A stretch of DNA of 64,000 nucleotides from Comamonas sp. (GTDB taxonomy: Bacteria > Pseudomonadota > Gammaproteobacteria > Burkholderiales > Burkholderiaceae_C): assembly GCA_015478895.1 (NCBI GenBank), contig JADMKK010000008.1, forward strand, positions 62,001 through 126,000, in the 5' to 3' direction. The translations under genes and the position numbers were made by a program. The number at the start of each line of letters is the position of its first letter. Position 1 is the first letter of the stretch. Below, piece by piece: positions 54,172-61,867 of the stretch. The notes beneath the pieces were generated by a model. It was given only the letters and a program-made list of their open reading frames with translations, was not told where the DNA came from and made no database searches.

Positions 54172-54678
54172 ATGATTGACATTGGTTTGTCCAAAATGGC
54201 GCTGATCGGCGCGGTGGCCCTGGTGGTCATTGGCCCCGAAAAGCTGCCGCGCGTAGCGCGCACACTGGGGGCGCTGATCGGCAAGGCGCAACGCTATGTG
54301 TCGGATGTCAAGGCTGAGGTGAACCGCTCCATGGAGCTCGATGAGCTCAAGAAGATGAAAGAGTCGATGGAGACGGCGGTGCACGATGTTGAAAAGTCGG
54401 TGCATGCCACGTCGAACGATCTGGAGAAGGACTGGCGCGAGGCCACCGACTTTGGCTCCAGCTACGACAGTGGTGCCAGCAGCACTTCAGCCAGTAGTTA
54501 CGACAGCTATGACAGTTACGACAGCTCCAGCACCGTAGCCCCTGCGTACCGCAACCCCGACAAAAACTTTCGCCTCAAGCGTGGCGCGGTTCCGCGGTGG
54601 TACAAAGCCCGAACGGGCATGCGCACGCACGTGCAATCGGGTGCAGCGCGTGTGGCACGCTTTCGCCCCAAACGCTAA
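54172..54678 (+). CDS. tatB: Sec-independent translocase protein TatB
   Basis: A 168-residue protein: membrane helix [20 protein letters not shown], then an amphipathic helix and acidic coiled region (about 40-85). The C-terminal half is unusual: a Ser/Tyr/Asp tract with [10 protein letters not shown] (about 105-116), then a basic Arg/Lys/Pro tail. TatB with TatC recognises the signal peptide. The repetitive tract is encoded by near-identical 9-base units and could vary in length between strains. Confidence 0.93.
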   Translation: MIDIGLSKMALIGAVALVVIGPEKLPRVARTLGALIGKAQRYVSDVKAEVNRSMELDELKKMKESMETAVHDVEKSVHATSNDLEKDWREATDFGSSYDSGASSTSASSYDSYDSYDSSSTVAPAYRNPDKNFRLKRGAVPRWYKARTGMRTHVQSGAARVARFRPKR

Positions 54679-54789
54679 AGCGAAGCTTCCTAGCGTTTCC
54701 AGCTCCAGCACAGGCTGCCTCAGTGGTGGTGTGTGCTGGCGCTTTCTTATTGATTAGCAGGGCCGGTTGGCCCGGTTCTTTTTTCGACC

Positions 54790-55578
54790 ATGTCCAACAA
54801 ACCCACATCACAAGACGAGCTGGCCGGCAGTGAGCAGCCCTTTGTGCAGCACCTGATGGAGCTGCGCGACCGACTGCTTTATTGCATCTACGGCATTGCT
54901 GTGGCGGTGGCCTTGCTGGCTTTTTGGCCCGGCCCGAATGGGCTGATTGACTTTATTGCCCAGCCCATCAAGGCGCACATGCCGCCGGATGCCAAATTGA
55001 TTGCCGTGGGCGTTTTCACCCCGTTTTTTGTACCGCTGAAGGTGCTGATGATGGTGGGCATCCTGGCGGTATTGCCCTGGATCATGTACCAGCTGTGGGC
55101 CTTTGTGGCTCCAGGACTGTACACCCATGAAAAGCGTTTTGCATTGCCGTTGATTACCTTTGGCAGCTTCCTGGCCTATACCGGCATTGCATTTGTGCAG
55201 TTTTTTGTGCTGGACAAGATGTTTGGCTTCATTCAAGGCTTTACGCCGGACAGTGTGGCCGCCACACCGGATATTGCCTCGTACGTAGAAGCGATTCTGT
55301 CGCTGTATCTGGCGTTTGGATTGGCGTTCCAGGTACCGATTGTGGTGATGCTGCTGGTGCGCATGGGCATGGTGGAGATTGCCAAGCTCAAGAGCTTTCG
55401 CGGCTATTTCGTCGTGCTGGCGTTTGTCGTTGCTGCGGTGGTCACGCCGCCTGATGTGATCTCACAACTGGCGCTGGCCATCCCGATGTGTATCTTGTAT
55501 GAGGTTGGTATCCTGGCCGCAGGATGGTTTGTCAAGAGTTCCAAAAAGCCGGAAGACACCGAGGCGGAACAAACCTAA
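54790..55578 (+). CDS. tatC: Sec-independent translocase protein TatC
   Basis: A 262-residue polytopic receptor for twin-arginine signals. FVQHLMELRDRLLYCIYGIA with the conserved Glu, FVAPGLYTHEKRF, and six hydrophobic helices are visible; the C-terminus is charged (SSKKPEDTEAEQT). The gap of 111 bases from tatB holds no gene. A strong bidirectional terminator follows. Confidence 0.96.
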   Translation: MSNKPTSQDELAGSEQPFVQHLMELRDRLLYCIYGIAVAVALLAFWPGPNGLIDFIAQPIKAHMPPDAKLIAVGVFTPFFVPLKVLMMVGILAVLPWIMYQLWAFVAPGLYTHEKRFALPLITFGSFLAYTGIAFVQFFVLDKMFGFIQGFTPDSVAATPDIASYVEAILSLYLAFGLAFQVPIVVMLLVRMGMVEIAKLKSFRGYFVVLAFVVAAVVTPPDVISQLALAIPMCILYEVGILAAGWFVKSSKKPEDTEAEQT

Positions 55579-55609
55579 AAGCAGCGATTGCGCGCAGTGC
55601 TTGTCCATC

Positions 55610-55649
55610 AAAAAACCCCGCCAGCTTTCGATAGCTGGCGGGGTTTTTT
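55610..55649. terminator. Bidirectional Rho-independent terminator after tatC
   Basis: AAAAAACCCCGCCAGCT/AGCTGGCGGGGTTTTTT (55610-55626, 55633-55649), a perfect 17-bp stem with a 6-base loop, serving tatC and possibly the convergent protease gene. Confidence 0.95.
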
Positions 55650-55681
55650 GTTGCCTGAACGGCGGAGCGCAGTATCAGAAA

Positions 55682-55762
55682 AGGAGCTGCTTGCCGTGTC
55701 AATTCAAGCACTTCAGCATGGTTTGAGTCTGAAATGCTTGTTCTGCCACGGCGGGCAGCTCT
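55682..55762. repeat. Class A nested hairpin repeat (copy A6)
   Basis: Outer arms AGGAGCTGCTTGCCGTG (55682-55698) and CACGGCGGGCAGCTCT (55747-55762); inner arms CAAGCACTTCAG (55705-55716) and CTGAAATGCTTG (55729-55740), the clearest nested pair of the family. It lies between the tatC terminator and the protease stop codon. Confidence 0.88.
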
Positions 55763-55788
55763 CTTTTTTGACGCTTAGATGCATTGCA

Positions 55789-56937
55789 TTAACGCTGGCG
55801 CATGCGCTGCGCCGTGGGGCGTGTGGCTGGGGTGATATCCAGCGTCAAGCTGTCTGCGCCGCGCTGCACCGTAAACACCGAAGCCGTGCCAGGCTGCAGC
55901 GCAGCCACAGCGGTCATCATCTCGGCCACGTTGCGCACCGACTGCTCGTCAATTTGCACAATCACGTCGCCAGGCAGCATGCCAGCCCGCGCGGCAGGGC
56001 CAGCCTGCAGCACGCCGGTGATGATGACGCCCTGGTTGGCTTTGACACCAAAGGTCTCCGCCAGCTCGGGCGAGAGTTCATTGGGCTCCACACCAATCCA
56101 GCCGCGGGTGACTTTGCCGTCTTTGACCAAACCATCCATCACGATCTTGGCGGTCGAGACGGGAATGGCAAAGCCAATGCCCATGCTGCCGCCCGAGCGC
56201 GAATAGATGGCGGTGTTGATGCCCAGCAGGTTGCCCTCCACATCCACCAGCGCGCCGCCGGAGTTGCCCGGGTTGATGGCGGCATCGGTCTGGATGAAGT
56301 TCTCAAACGTGTTGATGCCCAGCTCACTGCGGCCCAAGGCGCTGACAATGCCGCTGGTCACCGTCTGGCCCACGCCAAAGGGGTTGCCAATGGCCAGCAC
56401 GGTGTCGCCCACCACCGCATGGTCGGAATTGCCGATCACGATGACCGGCAGCTTGTCCAGCTCAATTTTGAGCACGGCCAAGTCGGTTTCGGGGTCGGTG
56501 CCAATGGTGCGGGCGCTGGCCTGGCGGCCATCGGCCAGGGTCACTTCAATTTGATCGGCACCTTCCACCACGTGGTTGTTGGTGAGGATGTAGCCGTCAG
56601 GGCTGACGATCACACCGCTTCCTAAGCCGCTTTGCTGCTGCGGGCCGAACTGGTCACCAAAGAAAAACTGGAACCACGGATCATTGCTGCGCGGGTGGCG
56701 CACTTCTTTGCTGGTGGTGATGCTGACCACCGCCGGCATCGCCTTTTGTGCTGCGGCAGCCAGGCTGCCCGGAGCAAATTCTGCGCGGGGTTCGGAGGGC
56801 GCTTCCAGCAAGGAAATGCCAGCGCGGCTGTACGTGGCACCGCGTTTGAGCCAGCTGGGCTGCAAAGTGGCGACGACGAAGTAAGCAGCCAGCAAGATGG
56901 TGACTGCTTGAGAAAACAAAAGCCAGTAGCGCTTCAT
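55789..56937 (-). CDS. Membrane-anchored trypsin-like serine protease with one PDZ domain (DegS-like)
   Basis: A 382-residue HtrA-family protease. Start ATG 56937 gives MKRYWLLFSQAVTILLAAYF, an uncleaved-looking signal anchor. The catalytic triad is His122 (LTNNHVV), Asp152 (TDLAVLKIE) and Ser226 (NPGNSGGAL). A single PDZ domain follows (about 275-375; GVIITGVLQAGPAARAGMLP). One PDZ and an anchor fit DegS/HhoB-like rather than DegP. In E. coli DegS cuts RseA; no rseA or rpoE gene is here, so the substrate is open. Minus strand, convergent with tatC. Confidence 0.9.
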   Translation of the reverse strand: MKRYWLLFSQAVTILLAAYFVVATLQPSWLKRGATYSRAGISLLEAPSEPRAEFAPGSLAAAAQKAMPAVVSITTSKEVRHPRSNDPWFQFFFGDQFGPQQQSGLGSGVIVSPDGYILTNNHVVEGADQIEVTLADGRQASARTIGTDPETDLAVLKIELDKLPVIVIGNSDHAVVGDTVLAIGNPFGVGQTVTSGIVSALGRSELGINTFENFIQTDAAINPGNSGGALVDVEGNLLGINTAIYSRSGGSMGIGFAIPVSTAKIVMDGLVKDGKVTRGWIGVEPNELSPELAETFGVKANQGVIITGVLQAGPAARAGMLPGDVIVQIDEQSVRNVAEMMTAVAALQPGTASVFTVQRGADSLTLDITPATRPTAQRMRQR

Positions 56938-57314
56938 AGAAAAAATGGGGTGGGTGCAAAAAAGGGCAACAGCCTCCAAGCGTACGCGCAAATTTATCCC
57001 CGCGCAGGTGAGGCTGCGGCCAAGCATCTTTAGTCCGCAGAAGGCATCGTGAAAGAAGATGGGTTTGGTTTATTTGAAGAAAACGCATCGCATTCGGCGA
57101 TGTTGGGCTAAACCCTATGAGTGCTAACCCTAGAATATTTCTTTGACTGCGCCACACTGTGTTCGCTCGTAGTTGCACACATCCGTGCTGCTAGGAAACC
57201 CTCAGGGTTGCATTACCGTGCTGCCTCGAAGAACAGTCCAGTCTAGCCCTGACGCACTTATCCGTTGCCACGGCGCTCGCGCTGTCTGACCTTTGTGATT
57301 GGAAAGACATCCCC
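56938..57314. promoter_or_regulatory. Divergent region between the protease and MFS genes
   Basis: These 377 bases hold no gene I can support. Three AACCCT boxes occur: CTAAACCCTATGAG (57109-57122), CTAACCCTAGAAT (57123-57135) and a palindrome AACCCT-C-AGGGTT (57197-57209). They may be sites for a regulator of the divergent transporter gene. No tRNA or convincing promoter boxes were recognised. Confidence 0.35.
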
Positions 57315-58643
57315 ATGAGTAAGCATCCGAATGCACAAGCCCACCAGGTGGCGGGCGGTGCACACCATCGTCCTTTGAACCGCGACGATTACAAGACGTT
57401 GAGCCTGTCTGCCCTGGGTGGCACGCTGGAGTTCTACGACTTCGTCGTTTTCGTCTTCTTTGCCAACGTGCTGGGCGCGTTGTTTTTCCCCTCTGACATG
57501 CCCGACTGGCTGCGTCAGCTGCAAACGCTGGGCATCTTCGCGGCCGGTTATCTGGCGCGCCCCATTGGCGGCATCATCATTGCGCACTACGGCGACAAGA
57601 TTGGCCGCAAGAAGATGTTCACGTTGTCGATCTTCTTGATGGCCGTGCCTACGCTGGTGATTGGCTTGCTGCCCACCTATGAAGCCATTGGCATTGCCGC
57701 ACCTTTGCTGCTGCTGCTGATGCGCGTGCTGCAAGGCGCAGCCATTGGTGGCGAGATGCCCGGCGCTTGGGTGTTTGTGGCGGAACACTCGCCCGCCAAG
57801 CACTATGGCTTTGCGATTGGCTCGCTGACCTCGGGTATCACCGGCGGCATTTTCCTGGGCTCGATCTTTGGCGTGTGGCTCAACAGCACCTACAGCCAGG
57901 CAGAAATTCATGACTGGGCATGGCGCATGCCGTTCATCGTGGGTGGGGTGTTTGGTCTGGTGTCGGTGTACCTGCGCAAGTTTTTGCAAGAAACCCCGCT
58001 GTTCCAAGACATGCAAAAGCGCAAGGCTGCCGATGTGGAATTGCCTTTGAAGACCATTCTGCGTGACCACAAGCAAGCCTGCTGGCTGGTGGCGCTGATG
58101 ACCTGGGTGCTGTCGACCGCCATCGTGGTGGTGGTGCTGTTCACCCCGGCATATTTACAAAAGGTGTTCCACATCCTGCCTGCTGATGCCATGAAGGCCA
58201 ACGCCGTGGCGACGGTGACGCTGACCATTGGTTGCGTGTTCTGGGGCTGGCTCAACGACCAGATCGGCACCAAGTGGACCATGGTGCTGGGCTGGGGTGG
58301 CATGACGGTTACAGCCTACCTGTTCTACCTGGGCTTGCCTGGGCAAGAAACGCTGATCGCACGCTATGCGCTGGTGGGCTTTTTTGTGGGTTCCATCTCG
58401 CTGCTGCCAATTGTGGGTGTGCGCGCTTTCCCGGTGGCGGTGCGTTTTACCGGTCTGTCCTTTGCCTACAACATGGCCTACGCAGTGTTCGGTGGCCTGA
58501 CCCCCATGCTGGTGTCGATGTGGCAGCAAGTGGACGTGATGGCCCCTGCTCATTACGTCGCGGCCATGGGCGTGCTGGGTGCGGCGATTGGTTTTTTCTG
58601 GCCGATGGCATCCAGGGGCTGGCAGCCCAAGGTGACGAAGTAA
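57315..58643 (+). CDS. MFS transporter, metabolite:proton symporter family
   Basis: A 442-residue membrane protein with about 12 helices. LSLSALGGTLEFYDFVVFVF at the first helix, the loop GDKIGRKKMF (the MFS DRxGRR-type motif between helices 2 and 3) and RVLQGAAIGGEMPGAWVFVAE are characteristic of the MHS family (ProP, ShiA, KgtP, PcaT types). The substrate is unknown, probably a carboxylate or compatible solute. GGAAAGACATCCCC precedes ATG. A terminator follows. Confidence 0.9.
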   Translation: MSKHPNAQAHQVAGGAHHRPLNRDDYKTLSLSALGGTLEFYDFVVFVFFANVLGALFFPSDMPDWLRQLQTLGIFAAGYLARPIGGIIIAHYGDKIGRKKMFTLSIFLMAVPTLVIGLLPTYEAIGIAAPLLLLLMRVLQGAAIGGEMPGAWVFVAEHSPAKHYGFAIGSLTSGITGGIFLGSIFGVWLNSTYSQAEIHDWAWRMPFIVGGVFGLVSVYLRKFLQETPLFQDMQKRKAADVELPLKTILRDHKQACWLVALMTWVLSTAIVVVVLFTPAYLQKVFHILPADAMKANAVATVTLTIGCVFWGWLNDQIGTKWTMVLGWGGMTVTAYLFYLGLPGQETLIARYALVGFFVGSISLLPIVGVRAFPVAVRFTGLSFAYNMAYAVFGGLTPMLVSMWQQVDVMAPAHYVAAMGVLGAAIGFFWPMASRGWQPKVTK

Positions 58644-58665
58644 TTCGTTCGCGGAGCAAAACCTG

Positions 58666-58693
58666 AAAAGGGTAGCTGCGGCTGCCCTTTTTT
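58666..58693 (+). terminator. Rho-independent terminator after the MFS gene
   Basis: AAAAGGGTAGC/GCTGCCCTTTT (58666-58676, 58681-58691) with loop TGCG and one G-T pair, then a T-run ending TTTTTT. Confidence 0.88.
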
Positions 58694-58740
58694 GTGCCCG
58701 CGTGCTTTGTGGATGTGTGGGGCTTGGCACAATCGGTCCC

Positions 58741-59490
58741 ATGATCCAGCGCCAAGACCTTCTTTCTCATTTCGACGCCTTGCTGCAGCCCGAGCGCTTC
58801 AAAGACTACGGCCCTAACGGTCTGCAAGTCGAAGGCAAAGCCGCAATTGGCCACATCGTCAGCGGCGTGACGGCCAGCCGCGCCTTGATTGAAGCGGCCA
58901 TTGCCGATAAGGCCGATGCCATCTTTGTGCACCACGGCCTGTTCTGGAAAGGCATGGATGGTCGGATCACTGGCTGGATGAAAGAGCGCATTCGCCTGCT
59001 GCTGGCGCACGATATCAACCTATTTGCCTACCACTTGCCGCTGGATGCGCACCCAGAACTGGGCAACAACGCCCAGTTGGGCACCCAGCTGGGCGTGCAG
59101 TGGGATACCACCTTTGGCGAGCAAGCACTGGGCATGATCGGTCACGCCAGCTTTGCGAATGCCGAGGCCTTGGCCGCCCATGTGCAGCAGGTGCTGGGCC
59201 GCAGCGTCACTTGTGTCAGTGGCGCTGAAGGTCAACCTATACGTCGTCTGGCATGGTGTACGGGCGGTGCGCAGGGCTTTTATGAAAGCGCTTTGGCCGC
59301 AGGTGCCGATGCCTTCATCACCGGAGAGATCTCTGAGCCCCAAGCCCACTTGGCGCGCGAAACCGGCACCACCTTTATTGCGGCCGGTCACCACGCCACT
59401 GAGCGTTATGGTGCGCCCGCAGTGGCCGCGCAAGTGGCACAGCAGCTGGGGCTGAGTCACCGCTTTATTGAAATCGATAACCCCGCTTAA
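58741..59490 (+). CDS. Nif3-like dinuclear metal center protein (YbgI family)
   Basis: A 249-residue protein of the Nif3/YbgI (GTP cyclohydrolase I type 2 homologue) family. The metal-binding histidines are in FVHHGLFWKG and AYHLPLDAHPELGNN, and near the C-terminus in AAGHHATERYG with its Glu; GADAFITGEIS is also conserved. The protein forms hexameric rings with a two-metal site; its cellular role is not settled. Start ATG 58741 matches the family N-terminus. pdxA lies 48 bases downstream with a hairpin repeat between. Confidence 0.93.
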   Translation: MIQRQDLLSHFDALLQPERFKDYGPNGLQVEGKAAIGHIVSGVTASRALIEAAIADKADAIFVHHGLFWKGMDGRITGWMKERIRLLLAHDINLFAYHLPLDAHPELGNNAQLGTQLGVQWDTTFGEQALGMIGHASFANAEALAAHVQQVLGRSVTCVSGAEGQPIRRLAWCTGGAQGFYESALAAGADAFITGEISEPQAHLARETGTTFIAAGHHATERYGAPAVAAQVAQQLGLSHRFIEIDNPA

Positions 59491-59494
59491 CTTT

Positions 59495-59538
59495 CATAGC
59501 TGTTAGCCCTTGGTGCAAAAGGGCTAGAGGCCAATTTC
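59495..59538 (+). repeat. Class B hairpin repeat (copy B6) directly before pdxA
   Basis: CATAGCTGTTAGCCCTTG, loop GTGCA, AAAGGGCTAGAGGCCAATTTC. Its right end touches the pdxA ATG, and its AGAGG lies 8 bases before that ATG as the apparent Shine-Dalgarno site. Confidence 0.88.
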
Positions 59539-60582
59539 ATGCATAAACAAAAAGCGATCGCCATCACCCAGGGCGATTCAGCGGGTATCGGTCCAGAAAT
59601 TATTGCCAAGGCGTTTCGCGATCAGCCCCAGTTGATGCAAGGCTGCTTTGTGGTGGGCGATGTGGCCACCCTGCGCCGGGGCGCACAGGCCATCTTTGCC
59701 TCGGGTGATGCACACCTGCCGGTGGCACAGCTGGAGTCTGTGCCGGAAGTTTGGGACATGCCTGCACGCTGCATTCCTGTATGGCAACTACCGCACATCC
59801 CTGGGCCCGCACCTTGGGGGAAGATCAGTGCAGATGCGGGTTGCGCCGCAGCCATGAGTGTGCAGTGGGCCGCGCGTGCTGCCTTGCGCGGCGAGATTGC
59901 CGCCCTGGTGACCGCACCCCTGCACAAAGAAGCCTTGCACGCCGCTGGTGTGGCATACCCCGGCCACACCGAATTGCTGCAAGCCGAAGCAGCGCAGCAT
60001 TGCGGCGTGGCCCTGTCTGCAATGCCCGTGCGCATGATGCTGGCGAACCGCCAACTGCGCACGGTGTTGGTGAGTATTCATGTATCGCTGCGCCAAGCCA
60101 TTGAAGCGGTCACGCACGACAATATTGTTCAAACCTTGCGCATTACGCACGAAGCTTTGCAGCGCGTGCTAGGCCGCAGGCCGCGGATTGGCGTTGCGGG
60201 TCTTAATCCGCACGCGGGCGAGGGGGGGCTGTTTGGCAGTGAAGAGATCACCATCATTGCGCCTGCAGTGCAGACCGCGCAAACGCAAGGCATTGATGCC
60301 CATGGCCCGTTTGCGCCCGACACCATCTTCATGCGCGCAAGGGATGTTGAGAGCCGAGCAGGGGAATTCGACGTTGTGTTGGCGATGTACCACGACCAAG
60401 GGTTGATCCCAGTCAAATACTTGGGTGTCGAGGACGGAGTCAACGTCACCTTGGGCTTGCCGCTGGTGCGTACCAGTCCCGATCACGGCACCGCCTTTGA
60501 TATCGCAGGCCAAGGTATTGCTGATGCATCCAGCATGATGGAGGCTGTGCGCATGGCTCAAGAACTCGCGCTGGACCGCTGA
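59539..60582 (+). CDS. pdxA: 4-hydroxythreonine-4-phosphate dehydrogenase PdxA
   Basis: A 347-residue NAD- and metal-dependent dehydrogenase of pyridoxal 5'-phosphate synthesis. ITQGDSAGIGPEIIAKAF at the N-terminus, VTAPLHKEALHAAGVAYPGH with metal-ligand histidines, VAGLNPHAGEGGLFGSEE and YHDQGLIPVKYLG are diagnostic. The ribosome site is contributed by the preceding class B repeat. A bidirectional terminator lies after the stop. Confidence 0.96.
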   Translation: MHKQKAIAITQGDSAGIGPEIIAKAFRDQPQLMQGCFVVGDVATLRRGAQAIFASGDAHLPVAQLESVPEVWDMPARCIPVWQLPHIPGPAPWGKISADAGCAAAMSVQWAARAALRGEIAALVTAPLHKEALHAAGVAYPGHTELLQAEAAQHCGVALSAMPVRMMLANRQLRTVLVSIHVSLRQAIEAVTHDNIVQTLRITHEALQRVLGRRPRIGVAGLNPHAGEGGLFGSEEITIIAPAVQTAQTQGIDAHGPFAPDTIFMRARDVESRAGEFDVVLAMYHDQGLIPVKYLGVEDGVNVTLGLPLVRTSPDHGTAFDIAGQGIADASSMMEAVRMAQELALDR

Positions 60583-60603
60583 TTTTTGACGCACCGTAAA
60601 AGC

Positions 60604-60633
60604 AAAAAGCCGCAGACTTTGTCGCGGCTTTTT
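60604..60633. terminator. Bidirectional Rho-independent terminator between pdxA and mscL
   Basis: AAAAAGCCGC/GCGGCTTTTT (60604-60613, 60624-60633) with an inner GAC/GTC extension around TTT. Confidence 0.92.
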
Positions 60634-60679
60634 TGTTGCTGAACCACTTTGTCAGCTTACAAATAGCGTGAGGTGAGGC

Positions 60680-61102
60680 TTAACGGCGTAGCTGATCGCG
60701 AATTTCACGCAGCAGTAAAACTTCTTCCGAAGTGATTACCGCAGGGGGTGGGGCAGTTGGGGTTTCGCGCTTTAATCGATTGATTTGCTTGATCATTATG
60801 AAAATGATGAAGGCCAAGATTACAAAATTCACTGCAACGGTGATGAAGTTGCCATAGGCGAAAACGGGCACTTCGGCTTCCTGTAAAGCGGTCAGTGTGC
60901 GCGGTGTTCTCTCTGGAACAGGGCCCAAGGTGACGAACAAATTCGAAAAATCGAGCCTGCCAAACACCATCCCGACCAACGGTATGAGCAAGTCGCGGAC
61001 GACGGAATCCACGATTTTGCCGAATGCCCCGCCGATGATCACCCCCACTGCCAAGTCGATCACATTGCTTTTAACGGCAAACTCGCGGAACTCTTGCACC
61101 AT
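60680..61102 (-). CDS. mscL: Large-conductance mechanosensitive channel MscL
   Basis: A 140-residue channel that opens under hypo-osmotic membrane tension. The N-terminal amphipathic helix and pore helix read [20 protein letters not shown], with [15 protein letters not shown] next; the second helix is [20 protein letters not shown], and the C-terminal bundle is [15 protein letters not shown]. The length is normal. Minus strand, convergent with pdxA and divergent from petA. Confidence 0.97.
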   Translation of the reverse strand: MVQEFREFAVKSNVIDLAVGVIIGGAFGKIVDSVVRDLLIPLVGMVFGRLDFSNLFVTLGPVPERTPRTLTALQEAEVPVFAYGNFITVAVNFVILAFIIFIMIKQINRLKRETPTAPPPAVITSEEVLLLREIRDQLRR

Positions 61103-61181
61103 GCCTATGTGGTTGCCTCACGCATTAATTGAGTTACGTCATATTGCATGATTTAAAGCAAGTGCTGTGTCAGGCGTGTGC

Positions 61182-61211
61182 TTGGTTTCTGGATTTTCGC
61201 TCCGCTACAAT
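61182..61211 (+). promoter_or_regulatory. Sigma-70-type promoter candidate for petABC
   Basis: TTGGTT (61182-61187) and TACAAT (61206-61211) with an 18-base spacer lie about 45 bases before the petA ATG. Confidence 0.45.
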
Positions 61212-61256
61212 TTCGCGATTGTCCTTATACCTAGCGATGTTTTATCGAGGATCCCC

Positions 61257-61853
61257 ATGAGCGAAACTCCTGTCGACTCCAGCAAACGGACGTGGATCAT
61301 CACGTCGGCTTGCGCTGGTGCGGTAGGCGGCGTGGCAGCCGCTGTCCCTTTTGTGAGTACCTTCCAGCCTTCTGAGAAAGCCAAGGCCGCAGGTGCAGCG
61401 GTGGAAGTGGATATTTCCGCCCTTCAGCCTGGCGGGAAAGTCACGGTGGAGTGGCGTGGCAAACCCGTCTGGATCATCCGCCGCACCAAAGAGCAATTGG
61501 CAGAGCTGGCTGGCTTGGATTCCCAGTTGGCGGATCCTGACTCCAAACGCAATCCTGCGGAATTTACGCCGGTCTACGCCCGTAATACCTGGCGTTCGAT
61601 CAAGGAAGAAATCCTGGTCTGCGTCGGTATCTGCACACACTTGGGTTGCTCGCCAGTCGATAAGCTGGTGCCCGGACCCCAGCCTTCGTTGCCTGCTGAT
61701 TGGAAGGGTGGCTTTCTGTGCCCTTGTCATGGTTCAACCTTTGACATGGCGGGCCGCGTATTCAAGAACAAGCCCGCTCCAGACAATCTGGAAGTGCCAC
61801 CTCACATGTACCTGTCGGAGACCAAGCTCCTGATCGGTGAAGACAAGGCTTGA
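61257..61853 (+). CDS. petA: Ubiquinol-cytochrome c reductase Rieske iron-sulfur subunit
   Basis: The 198-residue Rieske protein of the bc1 complex. An N-terminal segment SKRTWIITSACAGAVGGVAA (about 9-28) is the membrane anchor. The [2Fe-2S] ligands are in CTHLGC and CPCHGS, with the usual spacing. Start ATG 61257 (CGAGGATCCCC upstream) matches the family. It heads petABC. Confidence 0.96.
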   Translation: MSETPVDSSKRTWIITSACAGAVGGVAAAVPFVSTFQPSEKAKAAGAAVEVDISALQPGGKVTVEWRGKPVWIIRRTKEQLAELAGLDSQLADPDSKRNPAEFTPVYARNTWRSIKEEILVCVGICTHLGCSPVDKLVPGPQPSLPADWKGGFLCPCHGSTFDMAGRVFKNKPAPDNLEVPPHMYLSETKLLIGEDKA

Positions 61854-61867
61854 GGGAGTTAAACAAC

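Noticed and set aside
55588-56625. A 345-codon plus-strand frame opposite the DegS-like gene
   Set aside because: It runs through the tatC terminator and a class A repeat; the minus-strand protease has a full catalytic triad.
3250-59538. The repeated hairpins as a CRISPR array or tRNA genes
   Set aside because: The copies are kilobases apart, not regularly spaced with spacers, and lack a cloverleaf or CCA-type ends.
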